Assembly: GCA_021775525.1 (NCBI GenBank)
Contig: JAJFHQ010000068.1
Location: 24,208 to 88,207, forward strand
Length of the DNA stretch: 64,000 nt
Reading direction: 5' to 3'
Source of the DNA: Hyphomicrobiales bacterium
Lineage (GTDB): Bacteria > Pseudomonadota > Alphaproteobacteria > Rhizobiales > Methyloligellaceae
Shown: positions 42,837-52,425 of the stretch, piece by piece
Numbering within the stretch: the first letter of the stretch is position 1
Layout of the letters: every line of letters starts with the position of its first letter
Notes under the pieces: generated by a model
Database searches by the model: none
What the model was told of the DNA's origin: nothing
What the model saw: the letters and a program-made list of their open reading frames with translations, nothing else
Made by a program: the position numbers and the translations under genes

Positions 42837-43325
42837 TTAAATCATTGAGCGAACAAGCCTCAAAGCCTCCACCACCGACCGCTGACGGATCTGGCTGCGA
42901 CCAACATCACCGAATGTGCAGCAAAGATGGTTGACAGTGCCGCCACGGCGTGCGGTGGCTATGTGGACAAGGCCAACGGGTTTCTCCGAGCTCCCGCCAC
43001 CAGGACCCGCGACACCGGTTACCGACACTGATAATCCGGCAGGTGAATAGGCCAGTGCACCCTCTGCCATGGCGCAAGCGACTTCCATGCTTACTGCCCC
43101 ATGCGCCTCGATTAATTCTTCCGGCACGCCCAACATTTGCGTTTTTGCTGAGTTGGAATAGGTCACGAACCCGCGCTCGAACACGTCAGATGATCCCGCG
43201 ACTTCGGTCAGGCAGGCACTGATCAGCCCTCCAGTACAGGATTCGGCTGTTGTCAGAGTCAGCTCCTCTGCCCGCAACTCCTCGAGCAGCAGGGTCGCAG
43301 TTTGAATCAGATCAGGTGTTGGCAT
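42837..43325 (-). CDS. CinA C-terminal-type nicotinamide-nucleotide amidohydrolase
   Basis: 162 residues of the PncC / CinA C-terminal domain alone. It has LTTAESCTGGLISACL with the active Ser-Cys-Thr region, VTYSNSAKTQMLGV, and the Gly-rich SVTGVAGPGGGSSEKPVGLV. The enzyme deamidates nicotinamide mononucleotide in NAD salvage. No CinA N-terminal domain is attached. Adjacent ispDF is on the same strand 12 bp away, so they may be one transcript. Convergent with the RatA-like gene, 7 bp apart. Confidence 0.88.
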   Translation of the reverse strand: MPTPDLIQTATLLLEELRAEELTLTTAESCTGGLISACLTEVAGSSDVFERGFVTYSNSAKTQMLGVPEELIEAHGAVSMEVACAMAEGALAYSPAGLSVSVTGVAGPGGGSSEKPVGLVHIATARRGGTVNHLCCTFGDVGRSQIRQRSVVEALRLVRSMI

Positions 43326-43337
43326 AAGGCATCCCCC

Positions 43338-44516
43338 TTAGCCGAATTGAATCATGGCCGTTGCCTGCGCCGCTATACCTTCACCGCGCCCGGTGAACCC
43401 CAAACCTTCCGTGGTTGTTGCCTTAACGCTCACCCGCTCCAGTTCAATTTTGAGAATATCGGCTACGCAGGCCCGCATCCTTTCGCGATGCGGACCAATT
43501 TTTGGCGTTTCACAAATGAGAGTGATGTCCACATTGACAATCCGCCCCCCCCGCGCACTGACCCGTTCCGCGGCATTGCTCAAGAACTGATCCGAGGCCG
43601 CATCCTTCCATTTGGGATCACCTGGCGGAAAATGCGCGCCAATATCGCCATCGCCAATGCTGCCAAGCAGCGCATCTGTCAGGGCGTGCAAGCCCACATC
43701 CGCGTCCGAGTGCCCGGCGAGTGAATTATCGTGAGGAATTTTCAGTCCGCACAACATCACATGGTCGCCATTGGTAAAGGCATGCACGTCAAAACCCTGT
43801 CCGATGCGGCATTCACCTGATTGCTCAGCATCTGACTTCAGCATGCGATCCTCAGCCAGAATGAAATCAGCCTCCGTTGTCAGCTTGATATTAGCGGGTG
43901 AACCCTCAACCAGCGCCACTTTCATCCCGTGCCACTCAGCGAGGGATGAATCATCGGTGAACTCAGTCCCTTTTGCGCGCTCCGCTACCCTGTGCGCCTC
44001 GAGCAGTTTTTCATAGTGAAATCCCTGGGGCGTTTGCACACCCCACAGGTTTGATCTGTCGACGGTTCCCTCAATGAAACCATCACTGCTTTTTTTCAGT
44101 GTGTCGGTAACGGCGAGTGCAGGGGCCGCACCTTCATTATCAGCCAGCGCGCTGATAACTCGTCCGACAAGCTCATGATCAACGAACGGTCTCGCTGCAT
44201 CATGAATTAATATGTTTCGAGGCTTCTGCCCATCAAGTCTCTCAAGCCCTGCGTGCACTGATTCTTGACGCGTAGCGCCTCCCAGGGCCGGCTCCAGAAT
44301 CTGCCCCGCAAAAGTTGAGGTGGCTTCATGATAAAGATTTCGGTCATCACCATGAATGACAATCTGAACCGCATCTACCTTGTCATGGGTTACAAATTTT
44401 TCCAGTGTGCGCGTCAGAACCGGTACGCCGCCAAGCGCGCGATATTGCTTTGGCAAGTCGCCCCCAGGGGCTCTTACACCACGCCCGCCCGCGACTATGA
44501 CCACTGCTGTTTCCAC
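43338..44516 (-). CDS. ispDF: Bifunctional IspD/IspF (MEP cytidylyltransferase and cyclodiphosphate synthase)
   Basis: A fused enzyme for two MEP pathway steps: attaching CMP to methylerythritol phosphate and forming the cyclodiphosphate. The N-terminal IspD part (about 1-230) starts [12 protein letters not shown] with the Lys in [10 protein letters not shown] and has [10 protein letters not shown]. The C-terminal IspF part (about 232-392) has [11 protein letters not shown] with metal-binding Asp and His, [13 protein letters not shown] and [11 protein letters not shown]. 392 residues. Such fusions are characteristic of alpha- and epsilonproteobacteria. The gene is divergent from dusB. Confidence 0.96.
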   Translation of the reverse strand: METAVVIVAGGRGVRAPGGDLPKQYRALGGVPVLTRTLEKFVTHDKVDAVQIVIHGDDRNLYHEATSTFAGQILEPALGGATRQESVHAGLERLDGQKPRNILIHDAARPFVDHELVGRVISALADNEGAAPALAVTDTLKKSSDGFIEGTVDRSNLWGVQTPQGFHYEKLLEAHRVAERAKGTEFTDDSSLAEWHGMKVALVEGSPANIKLTTEADFILAEDRMLKSDAEQSGECRIGQGFDVHAFTNGDHVMLCGLKIPHDNSLAGHSDADVGLHALTDALLGSIGDGDIGAHFPPGDPKWKDAASDQFLSNAAERVSARGGRIVNVDITLICETPKIGPHRERMRACVADILKIELERVSVKATTTEGLGFTGRGEGIAAQATAMIQFG

Positions 44517-44697
44517 TGCTTTATTTTGCTCCTGAAGTGCTTCGCCGGTCAGACTTGCATGATCCTACCGGCACATAGTCCCGCTTGCCAGCCTCAGCCC
44601 CAATGAGAAAGTGAGCTAGTGTATTGCTTAACGGGGTAATTCCAACTAGTTTGCTTACTGGATATGCATTTTTTTAACTGACTATATTTTATGCACA

Positions 44698-45732
44698 ATG
44701 TCGCAGAAAGCCAACAAATCTCAGTATCAAGCGCCTCCTGAGCCCATACGCATCGGGCCGGTGCAATTGCCCAACCGTGTTCTGCTTGCGCCCATGTCCG
44801 GGATCACAGATCTACCATTTCGTAAGCTGGCACAAGACCTTGGGGCAGGGCTTGTGGTGAGCGAGATGATAGCCAGTAAATTGCTCATCACCAACAGACG
44901 TGAGGAATTACGTCGCATTCAAAAGGGGGATGAGCGTCCCTTTGTCGTTCAGCTTGCCGGGCGCGAAGCTCAATGGATGGCGGAAGGTGCAAGGATTGCC
45001 GCTGACAATGGCGCTGACAACATCGACATAAATATGGGTTGCCCTGCCAAGCAGGTGACAAGAGGTGCTTCCGGCTCGGCGCTAATGCGCGATTTGGATC
45101 AAGCGCTCTCCTTGATAGAAGCCGTTGTAGGTGCGGTTGAATTACCGGTGACGCTCAAGATGCGCATGGGGTGGGATCACGGCAACCTGAACGCGCCTGA
45201 GTTAGCCCGGCGCGCCGAACAGGCCGGTATTAAAATGTTCACGGTCCACGGGCGCACACGCTGCCAATTCTTCAAGGGACAGGCCGACTGGGGTTTTATT
45301 TCCCAGGTCAAGAAGGCCGTCAGCGTTCCTGTTATTGCCAATGGCGATATGCGCTCCATGGCCGATATCCGCGATGCGCTTCATGCGTCTGGCGCGCATG
45401 GTGTGATGGTCGGGCGAGGATGTTATGGCAGACCCTGGTTTACAGGTCATGCTGCGAAAGCACTCGATGAGGGTGGGGTTGTCACTGCACCCTCCCTGAG
45501 CAAGCAAAAAGAAATCACGCTTCAGCACTTTGAAGACATGCTGGCTCATTACGGATTGCAGTCCGGCATCCGAAACGCGCGCAAACATCTCGGCTGGTAC
45601 GTGGAAGAATTTTTGGGGCAGGGCGATGCGGCCCGGCAGTGGCGCCGGCGCCTGTTCGAGGAAGGCGACGCTAGCCAGGTCCGATCACGTATCTCGGAAT
45701 TCTATGACCATCATATGCAAGAGGCCGCATGA
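44698..45732 (+). CDS. dusB: tRNA-dihydrouridine synthase DusB (NifR3 type)
   Basis: Flavin-dependent enzyme that reduces uridines in the tRNA D-loop. 344 residues: TIM barrel beginning [18 protein letters not shown], the active Cys in [20 protein letters not shown], the RNA-contacting [12 protein letters not shown], and a helical C-terminal domain. In alphaproteobacteria dusB (nifR3) heads the ntrBC operon, as here: its stop overlaps the ntrB start (ATGA at 45729). No clear Shine-Dalgarno is seen before its ATG. Confidence 0.95.
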   Translation: MSQKANKSQYQAPPEPIRIGPVQLPNRVLLAPMSGITDLPFRKLAQDLGAGLVVSEMIASKLLITNRREELRRIQKGDERPFVVQLAGREAQWMAEGARIAADNGADNIDINMGCPAKQVTRGASGSALMRDLDQALSLIEAVVGAVELPVTLKMRMGWDHGNLNAPELARRAEQAGIKMFTVHGRTRCQFFKGQADWGFISQVKKAVSVPVIANGDMRSMADIRDALHASGAHGVMVGRGCYGRPWFTGHAAKALDEGGVVTAPSLSKQKEITLQHFEDMLAHYGLQSGIRNARKHLGWYVEEFLGQGDAARQWRRRLFEEGDASQVRSRISEFYDHHMQEAA

Positions 45733-46883
45733 GCGACGTAGCCGGAATAAGAATTGAACCAGCACGAATGACCGGTGACCGGCACTTGGCGGAACACCTG
45801 CTCGACGGCCTGCCGCATCCTGTTCTCCTACTCGGCGCCGGCAATGCGATCCAGTATGCCAACGCGCCAGCTGAAATTTTCTTCCAGGCAAGCGCCACGC
45901 TTCTCCAGCGCCAAACCATGGACGATATCGTCTCATTTGGAAGCCCGCTGCTCGCGCTGATCGATCATGTCCGGCGCACCGGGATTAATGTGAATGAATA
46001 TGGCGTCGATCTGGGCTCCATTAAGGATGGCAGCCACAGGCTGGTCGATGTGTATGGTGGCCCAATTGCGGAAGCCGACGGCCAGATCATGGTGATGCTG
46101 CAACAACGCACCATGGCGCAAATGATAGAACGGCAACTGACACATCGTGGCGCCGCGCGGTCTGTTTCGGGTCTTGCCGCAGTGCTCGCCCACGAAATCA
46201 AGAACCCGCTCTCAGGTATCCGTGGCGCAGCACAGCTTCTTGAGAGCTCCCTGAGTGATGAGGACCGCTCGCTCACCCAGCTTATTTGTGCTGAATCCGA
46301 TCGTATCTGCGATCTGGTTGACCGCATGGAAGTGTTCGGTGATGAGCGCCCGCTGTCCAAGGAACCGGTCAACATTCACGACGTCATGGACCATGTGAAG
46401 AAAATTGCGCAAGCGGGTTTTGCAAGTCATATCAAGCTTGTGGAGAGTTATGACCCATCGCTTCCCGCCATTCCCGGCTCCCGCGACAAACTTGTTCAGG
46501 CCTTCCTGAACTTGGTGAAAAATGCAGCTGAAGCAATTGGCGAAAAACGCACTGACGGGCAAATCTCTCTGAGCACGGCGTTTCGACCCGGCGTGCGGCT
46601 CTCCGTTCCTGGTTCAACTGCCCGTGTTTCGCTGCCGTTGCAAATTGAAATCAGGGACAACGGACCGGGCGTACCGAGTGATTTGAGGGCCCACCTGTTC
46701 GAACCCTTTGTGACCACGAAATCATCCGGAAGCGGTCTTGGACTGGCGCTCGTCGCAAAATTTGTTGGCGATCATGGCGGCATTATCGAATGTGACAGCA
46801 CACCGCGCGGCACCATATTTCGTGCGCTGATGCCCATGCATGAGGGCAAGTTCTCCGATGATGTTTATGGAGAGGCATCATGA
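45729..46883 (+). CDS. ntrB: Nitrogen regulation sensor histidine kinase NtrB
   Basis: Cytosolic kinase/phosphatase for NtrC that responds to PII. 384 residues: a PAS domain (about 18-125, [17 protein letters not shown]), the HisKA block with the acceptor His in [19 protein letters not shown], and the ATPase part with [23 protein letters not shown] and [13 protein letters not shown]. Four-base overlaps with dusB upstream and ntrC downstream mark a tightly coupled operon. Confidence 0.95.
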   Translation: MSDVAGIRIEPARMTGDRHLAEHLLDGLPHPVLLLGAGNAIQYANAPAEIFFQASATLLQRQTMDDIVSFGSPLLALIDHVRRTGINVNEYGVDLGSIKDGSHRLVDVYGGPIAEADGQIMVMLQQRTMAQMIERQLTHRGAARSVSGLAAVLAHEIKNPLSGIRGAAQLLESSLSDEDRSLTQLICAESDRICDLVDRMEVFGDERPLSKEPVNIHDVMDHVKKIAQAGFASHIKLVESYDPSLPAIPGSRDKLVQAFLNLVKNAAEAIGEKRTDGQISLSTAFRPGVRLSVPGSTARVSLPLQIEIRDNGPGVPSDLRAHLFEPFVTTKSSGSGLGLALVAKFVGDHGGIIECDSTPRGTIFRALMPMHEGKFSDDVYGEAS

Positions 46884-48319
46884 CCAAGGGCAATATCCTG
46901 GTAGCCGATGACGACGCCGCTATCCGCACGATCCTGAACCAGGCTTTGGCGCGTGCAGGCTATTCGCCGCGTGCGACCGGTAATGCCGCAACGCTATGGC
47001 AGTGGGCGTCGCAAGGTCAGGGAGACCTGATTATTACCGATGTAGTGATGCCTGATGAAAATGCCTTCGACCTTATTCCGAAGATCAAGAAAATCCGGCC
47101 TGATTTACCAATAGTTGTCATGAGCGCGCAAAACACGCTGATGACCGCCATCACGGCAACAGAATGCGGGGCCTATGAGTATCTGCCCAAACCGTTTGAT
47201 CTGAACGAGCTTATTTCCATCGTTGCACGTGCATTGGCCGAACCAAGGTCTGCTCCATTGCCTCAGCGAGACCCGCGTAGCGACGAGTTACCGCTGATCG
47301 GGCGTTCCGCGCCGATGCAGGAAATTTACCGCGTGTTGGCGCGCCTGACTCAAACCGACCTCACGGCGATGATCTCGGGAGAATCTGGGACCGGTAAGGA
47401 ACTCGTTGCGCGCGCTCTTCACGAATATGGCACACGACGCAATGGTCAGTTCGTGGCCATCAACATGGCGGCAATCCCTCGAGAACTCATCGAGTCCGAA
47501 CTGTTCGGTCATGAAAAGGGGGCTTTTACAGGAGCCCAGACACGCCACCATGGCCGGTTTGAACAGGCCGAAGGTGGAACGCTGTTCCTTGATGAGATCG
47601 GCGACATGCCGATGGAAGCTCAGACACGGCTGCTTCGTGTGCTTCAGGAGGGTGAATATACGACCGTAGGCGGGCGTACACCCATCAAAACCAATGTGCG
47701 CATCATTGCCGCCACCCATCGCGATCTTCAGCACCAGATAGACCAAGGCCTGTTCCGGGAGGATCTGTTTTATCGCCTCAATGTCGTGCCCCTGCGTATG
47801 CCGCCCCTACGGGAACGCAAAGAAGATCTGGCCGACCTGGCACGACACTTTATGAATCAGGCAGAAGCTGAAGGTTTGCCAGTCAAAAGCATAGATTCGG
47901 CAGCTCTTGAGCGGCTGAAACGACATCATTGGCCGGGCAATGTCCGGGAGCTCGAGAATCTGGTGCGCCGTATCGCTGCCCTGTATACTCAGGACACCAT
48001 AACGCTCGATCTGGTCGAGACCGAACTCTCTACCAACACATCGGTGAACTATGATGAGGGCGACCTGCAAAATCCGAACGTTGCCCAGTCACTCGAACTT
48101 TACCTGACGGAGTATTTTGCCAGTTTCGGAGAGGAATTACCGCCACCGGGTCTCTATCAGCGCATATTGCGAATGATCGAGCCCCCGCTCATCACCGCCG
48201 CGCTCACGTCAACTCGCGGCAACCAGATCCGAGCATCAAAACTGCTTGGTCTCAACCGCAACACCCTGCGGAAAAAGATCCGCGATCTGGAGATCAAAGT
48301 CGTTCGCACGTCAGGCTGA
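46880..48319 (+). CDS. ntrC: Nitrogen regulator NtrC (sigma-54 activator)
   Basis: Response regulator that activates nitrogen genes with sigma-54. 479 residues: receiver domain with acceptor Asp54 ([13 protein letters not shown]), an AAA+ domain with the Walker [15 protein letters not shown] and an intact GAFTGA loop ([12 protein letters not shown]), the Walker [15 protein letters not shown], and a Fis-type HTH ([19 protein letters not shown]). The intact loop contrasts with NtrX downstream. The gap to ntrY is 253 bp. Confidence 0.96.
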   Translation: MTKGNILVADDDAAIRTILNQALARAGYSPRATGNAATLWQWASQGQGDLIITDVVMPDENAFDLIPKIKKIRPDLPIVVMSAQNTLMTAITATECGAYEYLPKPFDLNELISIVARALAEPRSAPLPQRDPRSDELPLIGRSAPMQEIYRVLARLTQTDLTAMISGESGTGKELVARALHEYGTRRNGQFVAINMAAIPRELIESELFGHEKGAFTGAQTRHHGRFEQAEGGTLFLDEIGDMPMEAQTRLLRVLQEGEYTTVGGRTPIKTNVRIIAATHRDLQHQIDQGLFREDLFYRLNVVPLRMPPLRERKEDLADLARHFMNQAEAEGLPVKSIDSAALERLKRHHWPGNVRELENLVRRIAALYTQDTITLDLVETELSTNTSVNYDEGDLQNPNVAQSLELYLTEYFASFGEELPPPGLYQRILRMIEPPLITAALTSTRGNQIRASKLLGLNRNTLRKKIRDLEIKVVRTSG

Positions 48320-48339
48320 CACGGAACACCAACTTTCCT

Positions 48340-48401
48340 CAACTTGGCATTAGGATTGTTGTCCAATTTTCGCAACAATTTGTCGCCATTGTGCAACATT
48401 G
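48340..48401. promoter_or_regulatory. Clustered CAA-Nx-TTG sites and repeats upstream of ntrY
   Basis: Within the ntrC-ntrY gap are CAACTTG (48340-48346), CAATTTG (48376-48382) and CAACATTG (48394-48401). There is also a 7-bp inverted repeat ATTGTTG...CAACAAT (48355-48379) and a direct repeat of CATTGTG spaced exactly 10 bases apart (48387 and 48397). A further CAATTG is at 48532-48537. From memory, NtrX of Sinorhizobium is reported to bind CAA-Nx-TTG-type sites, so these could be NtrX sites for autoregulation of ntrYX. No sigma-54 promoter motif was seen. Confidence 0.4.
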
Positions 48402-48572
48402 TGATGAATTTGCATCATGGCTAGGGTGCTCCGGGCTGATAAACAGGTAATTTTTGGCACAAAACCCCAAAAAATCATTGGCTTTACATTCCGGCATCTG
48501 CGCCTGAGTTCAATATGAAAAACGCGCACACCAATTGGCAAAGCACGTTTTTAGGCAGGAGACCCAATTATA

Positions 48573-50912
48573 ATGGTGTCTGAAACAGCGGGCCATTCCC
48601 AGAGTGACCAATCGCGCCTCCAGAGTTGGAGCGACACGACAGGTAAACCCTTATTTCTCTTTGGGCTGGTTCTTGTCGCCCTGTCCCTTATTTCGGGCCT
48701 TGCCACATACCTCATTCTCACCGGCCTGACGCCGATCCGCCCCACCCATTCGGTCGTGGTCACGGTTCTTCTGATCAATGGGGTCATGGCTCTGGGCATG
48801 ATCTCGCTCATTGCCTGGCAGGTCACCGGCTTATGGATTGCCCGGCGGCGTCAGGCGGCGGGTGCCAGGCTTCATGTTCGCATCGTCTCCTTATTCAGCA
48901 TTATTGCGGTGTTGCCGGCAATTCTTCTCGCAATATTTGCCAGTCTGTCACTCGATCGCGGTCTCGATCACTGGTTTTCCAAACGCACAAAATCCATCAT
49001 CAAGAATTCAGTGGACGTCGCCACCGCTTATTTGAACGAGCACGGCCAGGTGATCCGGACGGATGTTATCTCGATGGGGGACGATCTGGATGCCGCGGTT
49101 AATCTCATCAGCACCGATTCTCAAAAATTTGGAAGGTTCCTGACAGCGCAGGCCACGATACGCTCCATCCCTGTTGCCTATCTCATCGATGGCAAATCAG
49201 TTCTGCTGGCATCCGCCGGTCTTCTGTACGACGACCCTTATGTCAAGCCGCCAGAGGGCGCTATCGAGAAGGCTATTGAAGGTAAAGTAGTCATCATCGC
49301 GCCTGGAAAAACCAACAAGGTCGCGGCAATCAAGAAGCTTGATAACTTCGACGACACTTATCTCTACATTGTGCGCCCGGTGAACGAGAAGGTGCTGACG
49401 CATCTGCGCGCAACACGGGCGAGGGTGAAAGAATACCGGGCGCTGGCCAAGCGACGAACAGGGGTGCAGATCGCATTCGGATTGATGTATGTCGCCATTG
49501 CCCTGACGTTGCTGCTCGCGGCAATTTGGACTGGGCTCTGGTTTGCCAACCGCCTGGTCTCGCCAATCCGCCGCCTTATCGGTGCGGCCCAACAGGTTTC
49601 GGAAGGCAATCTCAATGTTCAGGTTACATCCAGCGCCTCTGAGGGGGACCTGAGACAGCTCGGCAGCACGTTCAACAATATGACCCAGGAGTTACGTGTC
49701 CAGCGGGATCAACTGGTCGACACCAATGCCATATTGGACGAGCGGCGGAGGTTTATTGAAACCGTGCTGTCTGGCGTCACCGCTGGTGTAATCGGTCTGG
49801 ATACAAAAGGCGTTGTCACCTTGGCCAATCCGTCCTCTGAACAGCTGCTGGGCGGAGGCAAAAAACAGCTTGTCGGCAAAGCCATCAAGAGCGCCGTGCC
49901 GGAATTCGCAAAATTGTTCGAGCGCGCGACGAAACAGGGAGGCAAACCTGTCCATGACCAGATCCACCTGGTACGCAATGCGCAAGAGCGCAATTTTGCA
50001 GTACGCGTAACCAGCGAGCGCTCTGATGAAAAGGAGTATGGTTATGTGATCACATTCGATGACATCACCGAGCTTGTCACGGCACAACGCTCCACCGCCT
50101 GGGCCGACGTTGCGCGGCGTATCGCACATGAAATCAAGAACCCGCTGACCCCCATACAGCTGTCTGCTGAACGTATCCGCCGCAAATATGGCGACTCCAT
50201 CACGGGTGACCGGGAAGTCTTCGACCGCTGCACCGATACGATTATCCGACAAGTGGAAGATATTGGACGCATGGTCGACGAATTCTCAGATTTTGCGCGC
50301 ATGCCCAAACCGGTCATGGAAAAAAGTGATTTACGCGAGATCGCGCGTGAAGCCGTTTTCCTGTTCCAGGTCAGCCATCCCGAAATCAGCTTTGAGCTGG
50401 ATTTACCCTCCAAACCGCTGACTATGAATTGCGACCGTCGGCTCATGTCCCAGGCAATTACGAACCTTGTCAAGAATGCCAGCGAGGCTATCGAGAGCGG
50501 AACGGGAGTGCGTGGCGAAATCATAACCCGTATACGCACGCGCGTCGGACGCGTCATCATCGAGGTGATTGATAACGGCAAGGGCCTGCCGAAGGAGAAT
50601 CGGAACCGACTGGTTGAGCCCTACATGACAACGCGTGAAAAAGGCACAGGTCTGGGACTGGCAATCGTCCAGAAAATTACGGAGCAACATGGCGGTCGCT
50701 TACAACTTCGCGATGCGCCCAAGCGCAATGGTCATGGCGGGGGAGCCTGCGTACGCATTGACTTTCCTCAAACCGAAGATGCATCTCCGGCCAAAGAGAC
50801 CAGAAATTCAGTCAAAAAAACGACACGCACACGTACGCAAAAAGCCTCAACCAAACGCAGAAAAGCTGGAAAACGCAGCACCGCACAATCAGGAGTGACC
50901 CATGGCGTCTGA
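48573..50912 (+). CDS. ntrY: Sensor histidine kinase NtrY
   Basis: Membrane kinase paired with NtrX, linked in other alphaproteobacteria to nitrogen, redox and envelope responses. 779 residues: three membrane segments in the first 130 residues, a periplasmic region (about 135-290), another membrane segment (about 305-325, IAFGLMYVAIALTLLLAA), HAMP (about 326-380), PAS (about 395-500), HisKA with [19 protein letters not shown], and HATPase with NLVKNASEAIE and GTGLGLAIVQK. The last 45 residues are highly basic (KKTTRTRTQKAS, KRRKAGKR). GGAG precedes the ATG. It overlaps ntrX by 11 bases. Confidence 0.95.
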   Translation: MVSETAGHSQSDQSRLQSWSDTTGKPLFLFGLVLVALSLISGLATYLILTGLTPIRPTHSVVVTVLLINGVMALGMISLIAWQVTGLWIARRRQAAGARLHVRIVSLFSIIAVLPAILLAIFASLSLDRGLDHWFSKRTKSIIKNSVDVATAYLNEHGQVIRTDVISMGDDLDAAVNLISTDSQKFGRFLTAQATIRSIPVAYLIDGKSVLLASAGLLYDDPYVKPPEGAIEKAIEGKVVIIAPGKTNKVAAIKKLDNFDDTYLYIVRPVNEKVLTHLRATRARVKEYRALAKRRTGVQIAFGLMYVAIALTLLLAAIWTGLWFANRLVSPIRRLIGAAQQVSEGNLNVQVTSSASEGDLRQLGSTFNNMTQELRVQRDQLVDTNAILDERRRFIETVLSGVTAGVIGLDTKGVVTLANPSSEQLLGGGKKQLVGKAIKSAVPEFAKLFERATKQGGKPVHDQIHLVRNAQERNFAVRVTSERSDEKEYGYVITFDDITELVTAQRSTAWADVARRIAHEIKNPLTPIQLSAERIRRKYGDSITGDREVFDRCTDTIIRQVEDIGRMVDEFSDFARMPKPVMEKSDLREIAREAVFLFQVSHPEISFELDLPSKPLTMNCDRRLMSQAITNLVKNASEAIESGTGVRGEIITRIRTRVGRVIIEVIDNGKGLPKENRNRLVEPYMTTREKGTGLGLAIVQKITEQHGGRLQLRDAPKRNGHGGGACVRIDFPQTEDASPAKETRNSVKKTTRTRTQKASTKRRKAGKRSTAQSGVTHGV

Positions 50913-52293
50913 CATTCTCATTGTTGACGACGAGGCTGATATTCGAGAGCTCATATCCGGCATATTGGAAGATGAGGGCCACAACACGAGACTGGCCAAG
51001 GACAGCACGGAAGCCCTTAGCGCCATCGAGGAGCGGCGACCTTCACTCATCATACTGGATATCTGGCTTCAGGGCAGTGATCTGGACGGGCTTGAATTAC
51101 TGGACCGGATCAAGAAGTCCCATCCCGATCTGGCCATCGTGATTATTTCAGGACATGGCAATATTGAAACCGCGGTGGCTGCGATCAAGCGAGGCGCATA
51201 CGACTACATCGAAAAGCCGTTCAAGGCCGACCGGCTGGTTCTGATTACCGCCCGCGCGCTCGAAACGGCTGCGCTGCGCTGGGAAAACCGGCAGTTAAAG
51301 GAGCGCACAACGCAAAGCTCTGAAATGATCGGAAAATCTAGTTCTATCAATCACTTGCGCCAATCAATCGAACGTGTTGCCCCCACCAACAGCCGGGTTC
51401 TGATAAGCGGTCCCTCCGGAGCGGGCAAAGAACTCACCGCGCGCGTTCTGCATGACAGTTCAACGCGTAAAGATGCGCCTTTTGTCATATTGAATGCAGC
51501 TGCGATGGCCCCCGACCGGGTAGAAGTCGAATTGTTCGGCATCGAGGAGGGCAGCAGCGGCCAGCAAAAAGTTGGCGCACTGGAAGAGGCCCATGGCGGC
51601 ACTCTTTACATCGACGAAGTGGCCGACATGCCGATGGAAACCCAGGGCAAGGTATTGCGGGTTCTGGTCGATCAGAAATTCCAGCGTGTCGGCGGAGGAC
51701 CGATGGTCCATGTCGAAGTGCGCATCGTGTCGTCAACCAGCCGCGATCTGGAGCAGGAAATTGCGGAGGGTCGTTTTCGCGATGATCTGTTTCACCGGCT
51801 TGGCGTCGTCCCAATCCACGTGCCTTCACTGGCTGACAGGCGCGAAGACATCCCCGCGCTGGTCAAGTATTTTGTCAAACAACTCTCTGTCGCATCCGGT
51901 CTGCAGCCACGCCGCATCGGCGACGACGCGATGGCCGTCCTGCAATCCCATGACTGGCCAGGCAATATTCGTCAGTTACGCAACAATGTTGAACGCCTGC
52001 TCATTCTTAGTGGCGGCGACCCCAAGACGCCTATCTCTGTTGATATGTTGCCAGATGAAATCGCCAATCCGGTGCCGCTGTCTCATGAAGGCAATTCTGG
52101 AGAGCAACTCATGTCCCTTCCCTTAAGGGATGCGCGCGAAATATTCGAGCGGGAGTATCTGATTGCCCAGATCAACAGGTTCGGTGGCAACATTTCTCGC
52201 ACTGCTGAATTCGTCGGCATGGAGCGTTCGGCCCTGCATCGTAAACTTCGCGGCCTTGGAGTGCCCTCGGGTGATCGCGGCGTCTCCGCCTGA
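50902..52293 (+). CDS. ntrX: NtrX response regulator, GAFTGA loop absent
   Basis: NtrC-family regulator partner of NtrY. 463 residues: receiver with acceptor Asp53 (IILDIWLQGSDLDG), AAA+-like domain with Walker A ISGPSGAGKELTAR and Walker B GGTLYIDEVADMP, and a Fis-type HTH (NISRTAEFVGMERSALHRKL). Where NtrC has GAFTGA the sequence is EEGSSGQQKVGALEE, so the sigma-54 contact loop is missing. It therefore probably acts without sigma-54, perhaps as a repressor or with the housekeeping sigma. It begins inside ntrY and is followed by trkA after 132 bp. Confidence 0.95.
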   Translation: MASDILIVDDEADIRELISGILEDEGHNTRLAKDSTEALSAIEERRPSLIILDIWLQGSDLDGLELLDRIKKSHPDLAIVIISGHGNIETAVAAIKRGAYDYIEKPFKADRLVLITARALETAALRWENRQLKERTTQSSEMIGKSSSINHLRQSIERVAPTNSRVLISGPSGAGKELTARVLHDSSTRKDAPFVILNAAAMAPDRVEVELFGIEEGSSGQQKVGALEEAHGGTLYIDEVADMPMETQGKVLRVLVDQKFQRVGGGPMVHVEVRIVSSTSRDLEQEIAEGRFRDDLFHRLGVVPIHVPSLADRREDIPALVKYFVKQLSVASGLQPRRIGDDAMAVLQSHDWPGNIRQLRNNVERLLILSGGDPKTPISVDMLPDEIANPVPLSHEGNSGEQLMSLPLRDAREIFEREYLIAQINRFGGNISRTAEFVGMERSALHRKLRGLGVPSGDRGVSA

Positions 52294-52425
52294 GCTTCTT
52301 GGGTGCAATAAATTAACTATATATTTCAGTGCAATAAAAAAATTTGACCCATTAGGTGCCTGTCCTGCGCTATACCTTGCGGCCTGCACGGGTTAAGCGG
52401 CTGAAAACCTTAGGGGCAAGGTGCA

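Noticed and set aside
44517-44697. Sigma-54 promoter upstream of dusB-ntrBC
   Set aside because: No match to TGGCAC-N5-TTGC with the right spacing on either strand.
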